Notes: a model not told the origin generated them from the letters alone. A stretch of DNA of 64,000 nt from Ardenticatenaceae bacterium (GCA_020634565.1 JACKBN010000018.1:1-64000); one strand, 5' to 3'; counted from the stretch's first letter, positions 26,999 through 35,359 are shown. Program-made: numbers and translations.

Positions 26999-27365
26999 GC
27001 TATTTATTATTTTGGGCGCAGCTTTCATGATGCTGGGCGTTGGGGCAGGCGCTTTTGGGGCGCACGGGTTAAGCAGCTATTTTGAAAAGTTCCCGGATAT
27101 GGCAGCAACGTATGATACGGCCGTACGCTATCACGTTTATCATGCGCTGGGCCTGTTTGCCGCCGCCTGGCTGGCCGACAAATATCCTGTGAGCCTTACC
27201 ACCTGGGGCGGCTATTTGTTGGTGGCTGGCATCGTCATTTTTTCTGGCAGTTTGTACCTGCTGGTGTTTACCCGGCAAAGCTGGCTAGGCGCCATTACGC
27301 CCATCGGCGGTGTAGCCTTTATTGCTGGCTGGGCTTGCTTGCTGCTGGCTGCCTGGCGCGCCTAA
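26991..27365 (+). CDS. DUF423 (YgdD-like) small membrane protein
   Basis: 124 residues, four predicted TM helices. Matches the DUF423 family: FIILGAAFMMLGVGAGAFGAHGL at the N-terminus, YHVYHALGLFAAAWLAD, GYLLVAGIVIFSGSLYLL and GAITPIGGVAFIAGW. The biochemical function of the family is unknown. Starts within the 3' end of the EAD-like gene. Confidence 0.9.
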   Translation: MSKLFIILGAAFMMLGVGAGAFGAHGLSSYFEKFPDMAATYDTAVRYHVYHALGLFAAAWLADKYPVSLTTWGGYLLVAGIVIFSGSLYLLVFTRQSWLGAITPIGGVAFIAGWACLLLAAWRA

Positions 27366-27399
27366 TATTTCACTCGCACACTTAGAGAAAGGAAAATCT

Positions 27400-27756
27400 A
27401 TGAACCCCTTCGGTGTCCCTGGCCTCTCTGTGCAGGAATTTGCTCAAAAACGTGCAGATGGTGCTGACTTTATGGTGCTAGATGTGCGCGAACCATATGA
27501 ATTAACCTATGCCAATCTGGGTGATGGTGTTTTGCTGGCCCCACTGAGCGCTTTGGCCCAGGAAGGCCTTGATGCGTTGCCTGCCGAAGTGACGGCCGAC
27601 AAAGAGGCAGAAATTGTGGTTATGTGCCATCATGGCAACCGCAGCGCCCAGGTAACGGCCTGGCTGCGCCAACAGGGCTGGACCAACGTGTTTAACCTGG
27701 ATGGCGGCATCGACGCCTACGCTGGCGCGGTGGATCCCTCTGTCGGTCGGTACTAA
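27400..27756 (+). CDS. single-domain rhodanese-like protein
   Basis: 118 residues from ATG 27400, preceded by AGAAAGGA. Rhodanese fold: FMVLDVREPYELTYANLG, then active-site loop MCHHGNRSAQVTAWL with the persulfide-forming Cys, and GWTNVFNLDGGIDAY. Likely a cytosolic sulfurtransferase or sulfur carrier; the partner is unknown. An upstream in-frame extension would overlap DUF423 and is not needed. Confidence 0.9.
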   Translation: MNPFGVPGLSVQEFAQKRADGADFMVLDVREPYELTYANLGDGVLLAPLSALAQEGLDALPAEVTADKEAEIVVMCHHGNRSAQVTAWLRQQGWTNVFNLDGGIDAYAGAVDPSVGRY

Positions 27757-27790
27757 TCTACTTGCCCTGTGTAACGGCCGTTCGCAAAAA

Positions 27791-27878
27791 CTATACCGTT
27801 GTATGGTAAAATCAAATCATACACTTTCCCGCAGGCTGACTCCCCACAACAGCCTGTACAAGTCAACAAACGGTATAG
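27791..27878. promoter_or_regulatory. inverted repeat in the HMG-CoA lyase leader
   Basis: CTATACCGTT (27791-27800) and its exact reverse complement AACGGTATAG (27869-27878) are separated by 68 nt. The right copy ends 6 nt before the mvaB ATG. It could be a two-site operator or an mRNA leader structure covering the start. Confidence 0.35.
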
Positions 27879-27884
27879 GTAGCC

Positions 27885-28811
27885 ATGTCAGAATCCCTAA
27901 AGATTTATGAGGTTGGCCCGCGCGATGGTTTGCAAAATGAAGCCAATCTCATTGATACAACTCAAAAAAAGGCGCTGGTTGAAGGTCTGGTAGCCGCTGG
28001 TTTGCACCATATTGAGCTGACCAGTTTTGTGCATCCCCAGGCGGTGCCGCAAATGGCGGATGCGGATGATTTGATGCATTTTAGCCGTCAAAGCTGGCCC
28101 CAGACTGATTTTATTGGGCTGGTGTTTAACCAGCGCGGTTACGATCGCGCTTTGGCAGCGGGCTGTCGGGCGATGGCTTTTGGTGTGTCCGTGAGTGAAA
28201 CCTTCAGCCAGAAAAACACCCGCATGTCGTCGCAGCGGGCTTACGAAATTACGCGCGATCTGATGGCGCAGGCTCGCCGCGATGGCCTGTGGACGCGCAT
28301 TTATGTGATGACCGCCTGGGTGTGTCCGTTTGAAGGCCTGACGCCGCCACACCGCACCATTGCCCTGGCCGAAAAGCTGTGGCAGCTTGGCCCCGATGAA
28401 CTGGCAATTGCCGATACCATCGGCCATGCCAATCCGCTGGATGTGGGGCATTTGATGGAATCGCTGGGACGTCGCCTGGAGATGCCTAAACTGGCGGTGC
28501 ACCTGCATGATACGCAGGCAATGGGTCTGGCCAATGCCACCACGGCGCTGCAAGCAGGCGTGCGCATTTTCGATAGCAGCGTGGGTGGCCTGGGTGGCTG
28601 TCCTTTTGCCCCAGGGGCCGCAGGCAACCTGGCAACTGAGGATTTGGTGTTTTTGGCGTATAAAATGGGGCTGGGCTCAGGCGTAGATTTTGCGCGTTTA
28701 TGGGATGTTGTGTATCAAATTGAGGCTTATGTGGGACGGCCGATTGGTGGTCGGATTCGGCAGTGGTGGGAAAGCCAATGCGCGCAGGAGCCTTCATTTT
28801 CATTTTGGTAG
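27885..28811 (+). CDS. mvaB: hydroxymethylglutaryl-CoA lyase
   Basis: Splits HMG-CoA into acetoacetate and acetyl-CoA, the last step of leucine catabolism and linked to CoA-thioester metabolism. 308 residues, TIM-barrel HMGL-like family: EVGPRDGLQNEANLIDT at the N-terminus (metal-binding Asp), HIELTSFVHPQAVPQMAD, FGVSVSETFSQKN, IADTIGHANPLDV, VHLHDTQAMGLAN (metal His pair) and GLGGCPFAPGAAGNLATEDLV with the active-site Cys. The fit is better than for isopropylmalate or homocitrate synthases. The stop overlaps the likely start of aat. Confidence 0.94.
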   Translation: MSESLKIYEVGPRDGLQNEANLIDTTQKKALVEGLVAAGLHHIELTSFVHPQAVPQMADADDLMHFSRQSWPQTDFIGLVFNQRGYDRALAAGCRAMAFGVSVSETFSQKNTRMSSQRAYEITRDLMAQARRDGLWTRIYVMTAWVCPFEGLTPPHRTIALAEKLWQLGPDELAIADTIGHANPLDVGHLMESLGRRLEMPKLAVHLHDTQAMGLANATTALQAGVRIFDSSVGGLGGCPFAPGAAGNLATEDLVFLAYKMGLGSGVDFARLWDVVYQIEAYVGRPIGGRIRQWWESQCAQEPSFSFW

Positions 28812-29398
28812 TGGATAACTTTCTGTCACCCCAAATTTTACTTTCGGCTTACTGTCAGGGCGTTTTCCCGATGGCGCATGAAGACGGCCGTATTTACTGG
28901 TATGATCCTGACCCCAGAGCTATCATTCCTTTAGATCGTTTCCATGTGTCACGCTCCCTCCGCCGGACCATTCGCCAGCAGCAGTTTGATATTCGTGTAG
29001 ACAGTGCATTTACGGCCGTTATGGAAGCCTGCGCGGCCCCAGCGCCGGGTCGGGAAGAGACCTGGATTAGCGACGAAATTGTCGAAGCGTATACCCGACT
29101 GCACCAGCTGGGATTTGCCCACAGCGTGGAAGCGTGGCAAGGTAAAAAATTGGTAGGTGGTTTATACGGCGTGGCCATTGGCGGCTTCTTTGCCGGAGAA
29201 AGCATGTTTAGCATTGAGCGAGACGGCAGCAAAGTGTCTCTGGCTTTTCTGGTGGGGCATTTGAATGAACGAGGCTTCAGCTTGCTAGACACGCAGTTTA
29301 TGACAGACCATTTGCAGCGCTTGGGCGCGATTGAGATTTCTGCCGCAGAGTACAAGCTGAGATTGAGCCGGGCACTGCTGCTGCCCACCACATTTTGA
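28811..29398 (+). CDS. aat: leucyl/phenylalanyl-tRNA-protein transferase
   Basis: N-end rule enzyme that adds Leu or Phe to N-terminal Arg/Lys of proteins for ClpS/ClpAP-type degradation. Signatures: LSAYCQGVFPMAHEDGRIYW, YDPDPRAIIPLDRFHVSRSL, ETWISDEIVEAYTRLHQLGF, HSVEAWQGKKLVGGLYGVAI, GGFFAGESMFS and LLDTQFMTDHLQRLGA. Start choice is uncertain: GTG 28811 (overlapping the mvaB TAG), TTG 28805 or ATG 28778 inside mvaB. I use 28811, giving a ~195-aa protein that begins just before the conserved region. Translationally coupled to mvaB. Confidence 0.88.
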   Translation: MDNFLSPQILLSAYCQGVFPMAHEDGRIYWYDPDPRAIIPLDRFHVSRSLRRTIRQQQFDIRVDSAFTAVMEACAAPAPGREETWISDEIVEAYTRLHQLGFAHSVEAWQGKKLVGGLYGVAIGGFFAGESMFSIERDGSKVSLAFLVGHLNERGFSLLDTQFMTDHLQRLGAIEISAAEYKLRLSRALLLPTTF

Positions 29399-29495
29399 AA
29401 GAGAGAAAAGATGGCATAGAGGCAGTTGAGAAATTGGAAGGTTTTGCTGAACAATTCTCATTTTGTCTCATTTTTACATTTTTTGAGGAGGAAAG

Positions 29496-30476
29496 ATGGA
29501 GCAACAAATAGACCCCAATGATGTACGGTTGTTTAGCGGCCGTTCAAATATTCCCTTAGCAAAAAATATCAGTGAACATTTAGGCATTCCCCTGGAAGAA
29601 ACCAAGTTTTCCAAATTCAGTAATGACAATTTGTTTGTACAGCTCGGCGCAAGTGTGCGCGGCCGTGTTGTGTACATTGTGCAGTCGCTGACGCCGCCGG
29701 TTAGTGATCATCTGGTTGAGCTGTTGATGATGCTGGACATCGCCCAAAGTGCCGCCGCGCGCGAGGTTCATGCTGTCATTCCCTATTTTTCTTATGCTCG
29801 GTCAGACAAAAAAGATGCGCCGCGTATTTCGATTACGGCCCGGCTGATTGCCGACTTGTTGTGCACCGCGGGAGCTACGCATATTATGACGATGACGCTC
29901 CATTCACCGCAGGTGCACGGCTTCTTTAGCATCCCGGCTGATCCGCTGACGGCGCGCATGACGCTGGAGCAGTTTATTCGCCAGCGAGAGATCGATCCCA
30001 GCAAAGATGTGGTGGTGGCTCCAGATATGGGCCGCGCCAAACCGGCGGCGCGTTTTGCCGCTGGCATGGGGCTTTCCATTGCCTCTGCCGATAAAACGCG
30101 CGTTTCTGACACCGAGGTGAAGATTGGCGGCTTGATTGGGCGGCAGGTGCGGGGTTTTGAACATGCCTACGTGTACGATGATGAAATTGCCACGGCAGGT
30201 TCTGTGGTGGAGCTGAGTGAGGTGCTGATTGAAAGCGGCATCCAGCGCATCTCGTTGATTTGCACGCATGGCCTGTTTTTGGGGCCAGCGGTGGAACGCA
30301 TCAAGGCGATTCCGCAAATTCAGGAAATTATTACGACGGATACGGTGCAACGGCCGTCTGAACGTCGTCCTCCCAATCTCACTGTGCTTTCCGTGGGCAA
30401 CGTTTTTGCCGAAGCGATTCGCCAAAACTACCTGCGCCGCTCTATTGGTGAGCTGTTTGAGGGCATGGAAACATGA
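29496..30476 (+). CDS. prs: ribose-phosphate pyrophosphokinase (PRPP synthetase), divergent
   Basis: Makes PRPP from ribose 5-phosphate and ATP for nucleotide, His and Trp synthesis. 326 residues, GAGGAGG-like site upstream. Family order is intact: LFSGRSNIPLAKNISEHLG, FSNDNLFVQLGASVRG, VIPYFSYARSDKKD (flexible-loop region), TLHSPQVHGFF, VVVAPDMGRAKPAARFA and the PRPP loop VYDDEIATAGSVVEL. Several motif positions differ from classical Prs (ARQDRK, DDMIDTAGT), so it is a divergent member. Start of an overlapping run with the two following genes (4-nt and 8-nt overlaps). Confidence 0.9.
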   Translation: MEQQIDPNDVRLFSGRSNIPLAKNISEHLGIPLEETKFSKFSNDNLFVQLGASVRGRVVYIVQSLTPPVSDHLVELLMMLDIAQSAAAREVHAVIPYFSYARSDKKDAPRISITARLIADLLCTAGATHIMTMTLHSPQVHGFFSIPADPLTARMTLEQFIRQREIDPSKDVVVAPDMGRAKPAARFAAGMGLSIASADKTRVSDTEVKIGGLIGRQVRGFEHAYVYDDEIATAGSVVELSEVLIESGIQRISLICTHGLFLGPAVERIKAIPQIQEIITTDTVQRPSERRPPNLTVLSVGNVFAEAIRQNYLRRSIGELFEGMET

Positions 30477-30856
30477 GTGACGGCCTCTGGGGCAAACTCA
30501 AAGGGCTGTTTCAATCGGACGAAACACCGCCAGCAGAACAACCGAAGATTGTGATTCCCGAGGTGGTATTAGAGAAAATGAGCGGCGGGGAAACGGCCGT
30601 TTCCCCACCGCCTATCACCACCATCGATCCTATCTTTTTGCGCCAACAAATGAGCAATCATTTGGACGATAACCAACTGGCCCACGTGGCAGAGGCGATT
30701 GCGTTGGATTACGCAGCTTTGCCTGGCGGCAAGGGGCGAAAAGTGCTGGAGCTGGTGACAGCTTTTGAAAAAGAAGGAAAATTAGACCAACTATTACAGC
30801 AATGTCGGGCCGAAAACAGCGATGTGGCCTGGCAAATGGAGAAAAAAGATGAGTGA
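30473..30856 (+). CDS. small protein with C-terminal EAD-like helical domain
   Basis: 127 residues. The N-terminal ~50 are acidic and Pro-rich (DETPPAEQPKIVIPEVV). Residues ~55-120 (LRQQMSNHLDDNQLAHVAEA, IALDYAALPGGKGRKVLELV, FEKEGKLDQLLQQCRAENS) align by eye with the EAD-like protein at 26633, including the helix-L-x-x-Y-x-x-L-x-G-x-G/K pattern. The gene overlaps prs by 4 nt upstream and the alpha/beta hydrolase by 8 nt downstream, so it is made together with both. A recruiting-adaptor role for the hydrolase is possible but untested. Confidence 0.55.
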   Translation: MSDGLWGKLKGLFQSDETPPAEQPKIVIPEVVLEKMSGGETAVSPPPITTIDPIFLRQQMSNHLDDNQLAHVAEAIALDYAALPGGKGRKVLELVTAFEKEGKLDQLLQQCRAENSDVAWQMEKKDE

Positions 30857-31667
30857 AGAACGCGATGAAGATTTTGTGATGGCCTTCCAGGATTCCTGCG
30901 ACCGGCCAGCATTGTTGTTGATCCACGGTTTCCCCCTCAGCAGCCAAATGTGGGAGCCGCAGCTAGACGATTTGGCGGAATTTGTGCGCGTGGTGGCCCC
31001 CGATTTGCGCGGCCACGGGCAGTCAGACAGCGTGCCAGGACCGTACACTATTTCCCAGATGGCAGACGATTGCGCCGATTTGCTGGGGCATCTGAACGTG
31101 GCGACGCCGTTTGTGGTGTGCGGCCTGTCGATGGGCGGCTACATCGCCCTGGAGTTTTACCGCCGTTATCCAGAACACGTGGCCGGGCTGATTTTGGCCG
31201 CCACCCGCGCCGGAGCCGATTCGCCAGAGGGCAAGGCAGGTCGGGATAAATCGGCAGAGCTGGCCAAGAATGAAGGAGCAACGGCCGTTTCTGCCGGAAT
31301 GCTGCCCAAAATGTTAGCGCCCAGTACCTACGAAGATGACGAAGAACTGGTGGAGTATGTCGAAGATGTGATGAGCACCGCCTCGCTCAACGGCGTCGTG
31401 GGCGCGTTGGCCGCCATGCGTGACCGCGTGGATTCCACCCCCATGCTGGGCGACATCGCCGTGCCCGTCCTCATTCTCCACGGCGCGGATGACCAGCTGA
31501 TTCCTGTTTCCGAAGCGGAAGCGATGTTCAAGGCAATTCCCAATGCCGAGCTGGTCATCGTGCCCGATGCGGGCCACCTGCCCAACCTGGAGCAGCCCGA
31601 CATCTTCAACGACGCCGTGATTGATTTCCTCGAAGAGCTCTTCGGCGAAGAGGATGAAGATGAATAG
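30849..31667 (+). CDS. alpha/beta-fold hydrolase
   Basis: 272 residues from ATG 30849 (MSEERDED). Oxyanion region LLIHGFPLSSQMWEPQ and DLRGHGQSD, nucleophile Ser94 in CGLSMGGYIALEF, acid Asp214 in HGADDQLIP, His243 in PDAGHLPNLEQP. Closest to the 3-oxoadipate enol-lactonase/haloperoxidase-like branch; the real substrate is unknown. No signal peptide. The acidic C-terminus (LFGEEDEDE) is unusual. Start codon within the 3' end of the EAD-like gene. Confidence 0.9.
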   Translation: MSEERDEDFVMAFQDSCDRPALLLIHGFPLSSQMWEPQLDDLAEFVRVVAPDLRGHGQSDSVPGPYTISQMADDCADLLGHLNVATPFVVCGLSMGGYIALEFYRRYPEHVAGLILAATRAGADSPEGKAGRDKSAELAKNEGATAVSAGMLPKMLAPSTYEDDEELVEYVEDVMSTASLNGVVGALAAMRDRVDSTPMLGDIAVPVLILHGADDQLIPVSEAEAMFKAIPNAELVIVPDAGHLPNLEQPDIFNDAVIDFLEELFGEEDEDE

Positions 31668-31668
31668 G

Positions 31669-31697
31669 TGACAGGGTGAAGGGGTGACAAGGTAAAC
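31669..31697. repeat. short GGTGACA direct-repeat tract
   Basis: GTGACAGGGTGAAGGGGTGACAAGG-type repeats (broken here for brevity) directly after the hydrolase stop. A common kind of intergenic simple repeat, joined to an ACGGCCGT copy at 31696. Confidence 0.45.
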
Positions 31698-31746
31698 GGC
31701 CGTTTCTCACCCAAACCTCCGCTGCTTATCTCACCAACTTTAACTT

Positions 31747-31823
31747 GTCATGCTGAACGCAGTGAAGCATCCCCACCAAGTTGAACGGGATTCTTCATTG
31801 CGCTCCGCTCCATTCAGAATGGC
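31747..31823. repeat. dispersed 'GTCATGCTGAACGCAGTGAAGC' type repeat, degenerate
   Basis: About 77 bp with TGTCATGCTGAACGCAGTGA, then AGTTGAACGGGATTCTTCA, then GCTCCATTCAGAATGGCA. It resembles a hairpin repeat I know from many environmental bacterial genomes, in which the two ends pair (TGTCATGCTGA / TCAGAATGGCA, here imperfect). No gene is present between 31668 and 31853. Confidence 0.55.
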
Positions 31824-31853
31824 AAAAGAATGATCCGTTGCTAGGTGATTTGA

Positions 31854-33095
31854 TTATTCACACGGCCGTTTTAACCCATCCAAAATCCAGCAATCCATCC
31901 CCTGATCCAGCCAGGCCTGTGCGTCAATCCAGATGGCGTCTACCAGCAAATCCCAGTGCAGATGGTTGCCCGTAGACAGCCCCGTCGTGCCCACTTCGCC
32001 CACAATTTGGCCCGGCGTCACCACATCCCCCGGCGCAACGGCAATGCTGGACATGTGGTAAAAGCCGCTGTAAATCCCCAGCCCGTGGTCAATGATGACC
32101 GCACCGCCCCGCACGTACAAAACTTCCGCCACAACCACTGTGCCCCCCGCTGGAGCCAGCACCGGCGTGCCGCCGTATGCCGCAAAATCGACGCCCTCGT
32201 GGTAGGTGCGGTACGGCCCGCTGTTGTAAGAGCGCCGCGCGCCAAAAGTGGAGCTGATTTCCAAAAAGCTGTTAATCGGCAGTTGGAACGCTGCCTGCCA
32301 CTGTGCTGGACCGCTATTTTGCTCCCAAATTTCAAACAGGCGCGCCCGCTCCTCGGCAATGGATTCCTGGTCAATCTGGGCGGCCGTTCCCGTGAGCGTG
32401 AGCTGCTGGTATTCCCAACTGGTTGGGTCGCGGAACTGCCACGGCTGCCGCCAGGGCGGGGCATCGCCCACCTGGATGCTCAGTTCCGGCTGCTGCGTGC
32501 CAAAAAAGGCGCCGGTGCCGGTTAGCCCCACCAGGTAGCGCTCGTTGCTGAACACATCCATCTCGTTGTCGCCGAGAACGGCCGTTACCACCCCCGCACT
32601 CACTACCTCCAACACCCCTCGCAGCCCAATTGCCTGCCCCGGCACGCCCACCAGCTGCGAAACCTCCAGCGTGGCAAACCCGGTGGGCAGTTCGCGCGGC
32701 GTCACGTCGGCGGCGGGGATGAAAATGGGTTGGTAGAGCGCAGGGCGGTGGGGATTTGATACGCCGTTGCGCAGAGCGATGCTCCAGGGGGATACGTTAT
32801 GCGAGACGGCCGTTTCCAGCAAAGTTCCCCACGGTCGTAAAAAGGTGCCAGTTTGCGGAACGGCGGTTTCTGGCAAAGTCAGTTCTGTGCCGATGGCCGG
32901 CTGGCGCATGGGGTTCATGTGGGGATTTAAGCTGTGCAAAGTCGCTTCTGGCACTTGAAAGCGCACGGCTAGCGCGGCCCAGCTATCTCCGGGCTGAACC
33001 ACAATCCGGGTTGCGGTTTCCTGGGCGACGGTGCGCTGCGTCATGAAGCTCAAAAAGAACAGTAGCAAAATGGGGGAAGCGAGCCAATATTTCAT
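31854..33095 (-). CDS. secreted LysM + M23-type metallopeptidase
   Basis: 413 residues. Signal peptide/TM 1-24 (ASPILLLFFLSFMTQRTVAQ), a LysM-like repeat at ~30-75 (VVQPGDSWAALAVRFQVPEA) and perhaps a second (~90-130). A ~130-residue spacer follows, then the M23 lysostaphin-like domain at ~280-400 with zinc motif HEGVDFAAYGGTPV and HLHWD. Expected to cut peptidoglycan cross-links or stem peptides outside the membrane, or to activate a partner. TACAAT on the minus strand lies 6 nt before the ATG, with a weak GAGG between. Faces folK divergently. Confidence 0.9.
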   Translation of the reverse strand: MKYWLASPILLLFFLSFMTQRTVAQETATRIVVQPGDSWAALAVRFQVPEATLHSLNPHMNPMRQPAIGTELTLPETAVPQTGTFLRPWGTLLETAVSHNVSPWSIALRNGVSNPHRPALYQPIFIPAADVTPRELPTGFATLEVSQLVGVPGQAIGLRGVLEVVSAGVVTAVLGDNEMDVFSNERYLVGLTGTGAFFGTQQPELSIQVGDAPPWRQPWQFRDPTSWEYQQLTLTGTAAQIDQESIAEERARLFEIWEQNSGPAQWQAAFQLPINSFLEISSTFGARRSYNSGPYRTYHEGVDFAAYGGTPVLAPAGGTVVVAEVLYVRGGAVIIDHGLGIYSGFYHMSSIAVAPGDVVTPGQIVGEVGTTGLSTGNHLHWDLLVDAIWIDAQAWLDQGMDCWILDGLKRPCE

Positions 33096-33308
33096 CGCCT
33101 CATTGTACGCTGCTCCTGTTTTTTGGCACGATTTGGGGCGGAGCGGTGCGGATTTTCTGGCGTATTTCTCATCGTTGGTATTAGTTTTTGTTATAGTTCA
33201 CGCTAGCCAACTCATTGACATGAATGACGCGCTGTGTTATAAAGTTTGCCATACACCGAAGCGCAACAATTTGTGAAGTTTGTCTAATTGGATTTAACAA
33301 AAGGCACC

Positions 33309-33812
33309 ATGCATTCGATTTTTTTGGGATTGGGCACAAATCTGGGCGACCGGATCGCTAATTTGCAGGCCGCACTTGCCGGACTGGCTAAAAAATTGGT
33401 GATTACGGCCGTTTCTCCCATCTACCAAACGCCACCTTGGGGCGATACAAACCAGCCTGATTTCTTGAATCTTTGCCTGGCTGCTGAAACCGATTTATCT
33501 CCTGAAGCGCTCCTTGTTTTCTTCAAAAATCTGGAAGTTGAACTGGGGCGAACGCCCACGCGACGTTGGGGTCCGCGCCTCATCGACATCGATCTTCTTT
33601 TTTACGCCGACCAAATTATAGAAACCGAAAAGCTAACGATTCCGCATCCGCGACTGGCTGAACGCGCTTTTGTCTTACGTCCGTTGGCCGACATTGCGCC
33701 CGACTTTGTGCATCCTGTGCTGGGTGAAACGATTGCCGATTTGGCCGTCCGCGTGGAGGATGAAGCGATACGGCCGTATCCCAATGCCCAGACTCTGCAA
33801 CCCATAAACTAA
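33309..33812 (+). CDS. folK: 2-amino-4-hydroxy-6-hydroxymethyldihydropteridine pyrophosphokinase
   Basis: Transfers pyrophosphate from ATP to 6-hydroxymethyl-dihydropterin, the folate-pathway step just before FolP. 167 residues from ATG 33309, with AAAAGG 4 nt upstream. Signatures: FLGLGTNLGDRIANLQAAL, YQTPPWGDTNQPDFLNLCL, RRWGPRLIDIDLLFYAD (the two metal-binding Asps) and IPHPRLAERAFVLRPL. FolP, the next enzyme, is encoded two genes on, with a TetR regulator between. Confidence 0.95.
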   Translation: MHSIFLGLGTNLGDRIANLQAALAGLAKKLVITAVSPIYQTPPWGDTNQPDFLNLCLAAETDLSPEALLVFFKNLEVELGRTPTRRWGPRLIDIDLLFYADQIIETEKLTIPHPRLAERAFVLRPLADIAPDFVHPVLGETIADLAVRVEDEAIRPYPNAQTLQPIN

Positions 33813-33830
33813 AATTTTTTGGCTCAAAAA

Positions 33831-33863
33831 TAAGTGTTCACTCATTTTTTGAGTGAACACTCA
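33831..33863. promoter_or_regulatory. double palindromic operator upstream of the tetR-type gene
   Basis: Perfect 12-bp inverted repeat AGTGTTCACTCA (33833-33844) / TGAGTGAACACT (33850-33861) with a T5 spacer. Each arm is itself a near-palindrome of form TGAGTG-NN-CACTCA, the size and symmetry of a TetR-family half-operator pair. It ends 15 nt before the regulator's ATG. Most likely the autoregulatory site. Confidence 0.7.
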
Positions 33864-33876
33864 AAAAGAAAAACTT

Positions 33877-34506
33877 ATGCTAGAAACCGAAACCACAACT
33901 CGCCGTGAGCGCCGCATCGCCGCCCGCAAGGCCCAGCTTTTGGACGCTGCTGCTCAGGTCTTCAGCCACAAGGGGTATGAAAAAGCGACCACTAAAGAAA
34001 TTGCGGAACTGGCTGATGTGTCCGAAGGCACGTTGTTCAACTACTTTGCCACCAAGCGCGAACTGCTCATCGGCGTGGCCAAGGCGTACGCCGATGAGGT
34101 TGCCGCCGACATCGAATCGGTGCAGGGCGAGACGTTTGAAGACATGCTGGCCCAGCTAGCGGCCAACCGCTTCCGGCGTGGCCGTGAACGGCGGCTGTTC
34201 ATGCTCTTTTTGTATGAATCCCGCCTCAACGCCGATGTGCATCAATATTACGTGGAGGAAGCGCTCCACCGCATTATTGACGTGTTAGAGCAGCGGCTAA
34301 CGGCCTTGATTGATGCGGGCGTGATGCGCCCCGTCGATCCGGCCCTCACCGCCCGCATGATGAGCGCCACCACGATGGGCTTTGCCGCCCTGTTTGAGCT
34401 GGGCGTCTCGATGGGCACCACCTCACCAGAAACGTTAGGCGCAGCTGTGACCGACATTCATCTGAATGGTTTACGCAATCAAAACGGAGCCAATCAAGAT
34501 GTTTGA
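33877..34506 (+). CDS. TetR/AcrR-family transcriptional regulator
   Basis: 209 residues from ATG 33877; a GTG 8 codons earlier would place the start in the operator. Helix-turn-helix ~10-60: RKAQLLDAAAQVFSHKGYEK, TTKEIAELADVSEGTLFNYF, TKRELLIGVAKAY. The helical ligand domain is not assignable to an inducer class. It precedes folP (8-nt overlap) and lies upstream of the fatty-acid oxidation cluster. It may control that cluster like FadR-type TetR proteins, but no second operator copy was seen there. Confidence 0.9.
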   Translation: MLETETTTRRERRIAARKAQLLDAAAQVFSHKGYEKATTKEIAELADVSEGTLFNYFATKRELLIGVAKAYADEVAADIESVQGETFEDMLAQLAANRFRRGRERRLFMLFLYESRLNADVHQYYVEEALHRIIDVLEQRLTALIDAGVMRPVDPALTARMMSATTMGFAALFELGVSMGTTSPETLGAAVTDIHLNGLRNQNGANQDV

Positions 34507-35359
34507 GTGGGGTAAACGCACGTACGTGATGGGTATTTTGAACGTCACGCCAGATAGCTTTTCTGGCGATGGTATTTTGCAGCGCGAGGATCAGATTGCC
34601 GCTGCGGTGAGCCAGGCGCAACAGTTTGCTGAGGACGGGGCCGATATCATCGATATCGGCGGGGAGAGTACCCGTCCCGGCAGCACGCCTGTAACCGAGG
34701 CCGAGGAGTTGGCCCGGGTGGTTCCGGTGATTGAGGCGGTAAGGAGAGAAATTTCGCTGCCCATCTCTGTGGACACCTACCGGGCCAGTGTAGCCGAAGC
34801 CGCTTTGGCTGCCGGGGCCAACTGGATTAACGATGTGTGGGGCTTTCGCATGGATGCCCGCATTGCCCAAGTCGCCGCGCAAACCAATTGCCCCGTTGTG
34901 CTCATGCACAATCGCAGCAAGCCCAAAGATGTGGCCCAGGAAGAACGGCTTGGCGGTCGTTACGTGGGCGTGGACTATGATGGTCTGATTACCGACATCA
35001 AGCGTGAGCTGGGCGAGAGCATCGAGCTGGCGCTGCAAGCAGGTGTCAAGGAGGAGCATATCATCCTGGACCCCGGTGTGGGGTTTGGCAAAACCGTTTC
35101 CCAAAATTTACAGATTGTGGACCAACTGAATCAGTTCAAAACGATGGGGTATCCCATCTTGTTAGGCACCTCGCGCAAATCGTTTATCGGCTATACGCTC
35201 GATTTGCCGCCGGAGGAGCGGCTGGAAGGCACGGCCGCGACCGTGGCCATCGGCATTGACCGTGGCGCAGATATTGTGCGGGTGCATGATGTGAAATCAA
35301 TTGTGCGGCTGGCAAAAATGACAGACGCGATTATTAGAAGTAAAGAGATTGGAAATTAG
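34499..35359 (+). CDS. folP: dihydropteroate synthase
   Basis: Condenses p-aminobenzoate with dihydropterin pyrophosphate, the target of sulfonamides. 286 residues from ATG 34499, which overlaps the tetR stop; CGGAG is about 10 nt upstream. Conserved blocks: GILNVTPDSFSGDG, ADIIDIGGESTRPGSTPV, ISVDTYRASVAEAAL, NWINDVWGFRMD, VVLMHNRS, ILDPGVGFGKT and LLGTSRKSFIG. The last four codons and the TAG stop come from the downstream dispersed repeat (see 35346). Confidence 0.95.
   Translation: MFEWGKRTYVMGILNVTPDSFSGDGILQREDQIAAAVSQAQQFAEDGADIIDIGGESTRPGSTPVTEAEELARVVPVIEAVRREISLPISVDTYRASVAEAALAAGANWINDVWGFRMDARIAQVAAQTNCPVVLMHNRSKPKDVAQEERLGGRYVGVDYDGLITDIKRELGESIELALQAGVKEEHIILDPGVGFGKTVSQNLQIVDQLNQFKTMGYPILLGTSRKSFIGYTLDLPPEERLEGTAATVAIGIDRGADIVRVHDVKSIVRLAKMTDAIIRSKEIGN

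Noticed and set aside
30473..31667. Complete toxin-antitoxin or defence system made of the EAD-like protein and the hydrolase
   Set aside because: No NTPase sensor, nuclease or pore-forming partner is encoded nearby, and prs is in the same overlapping run; only the weaker adaptor idea is kept.
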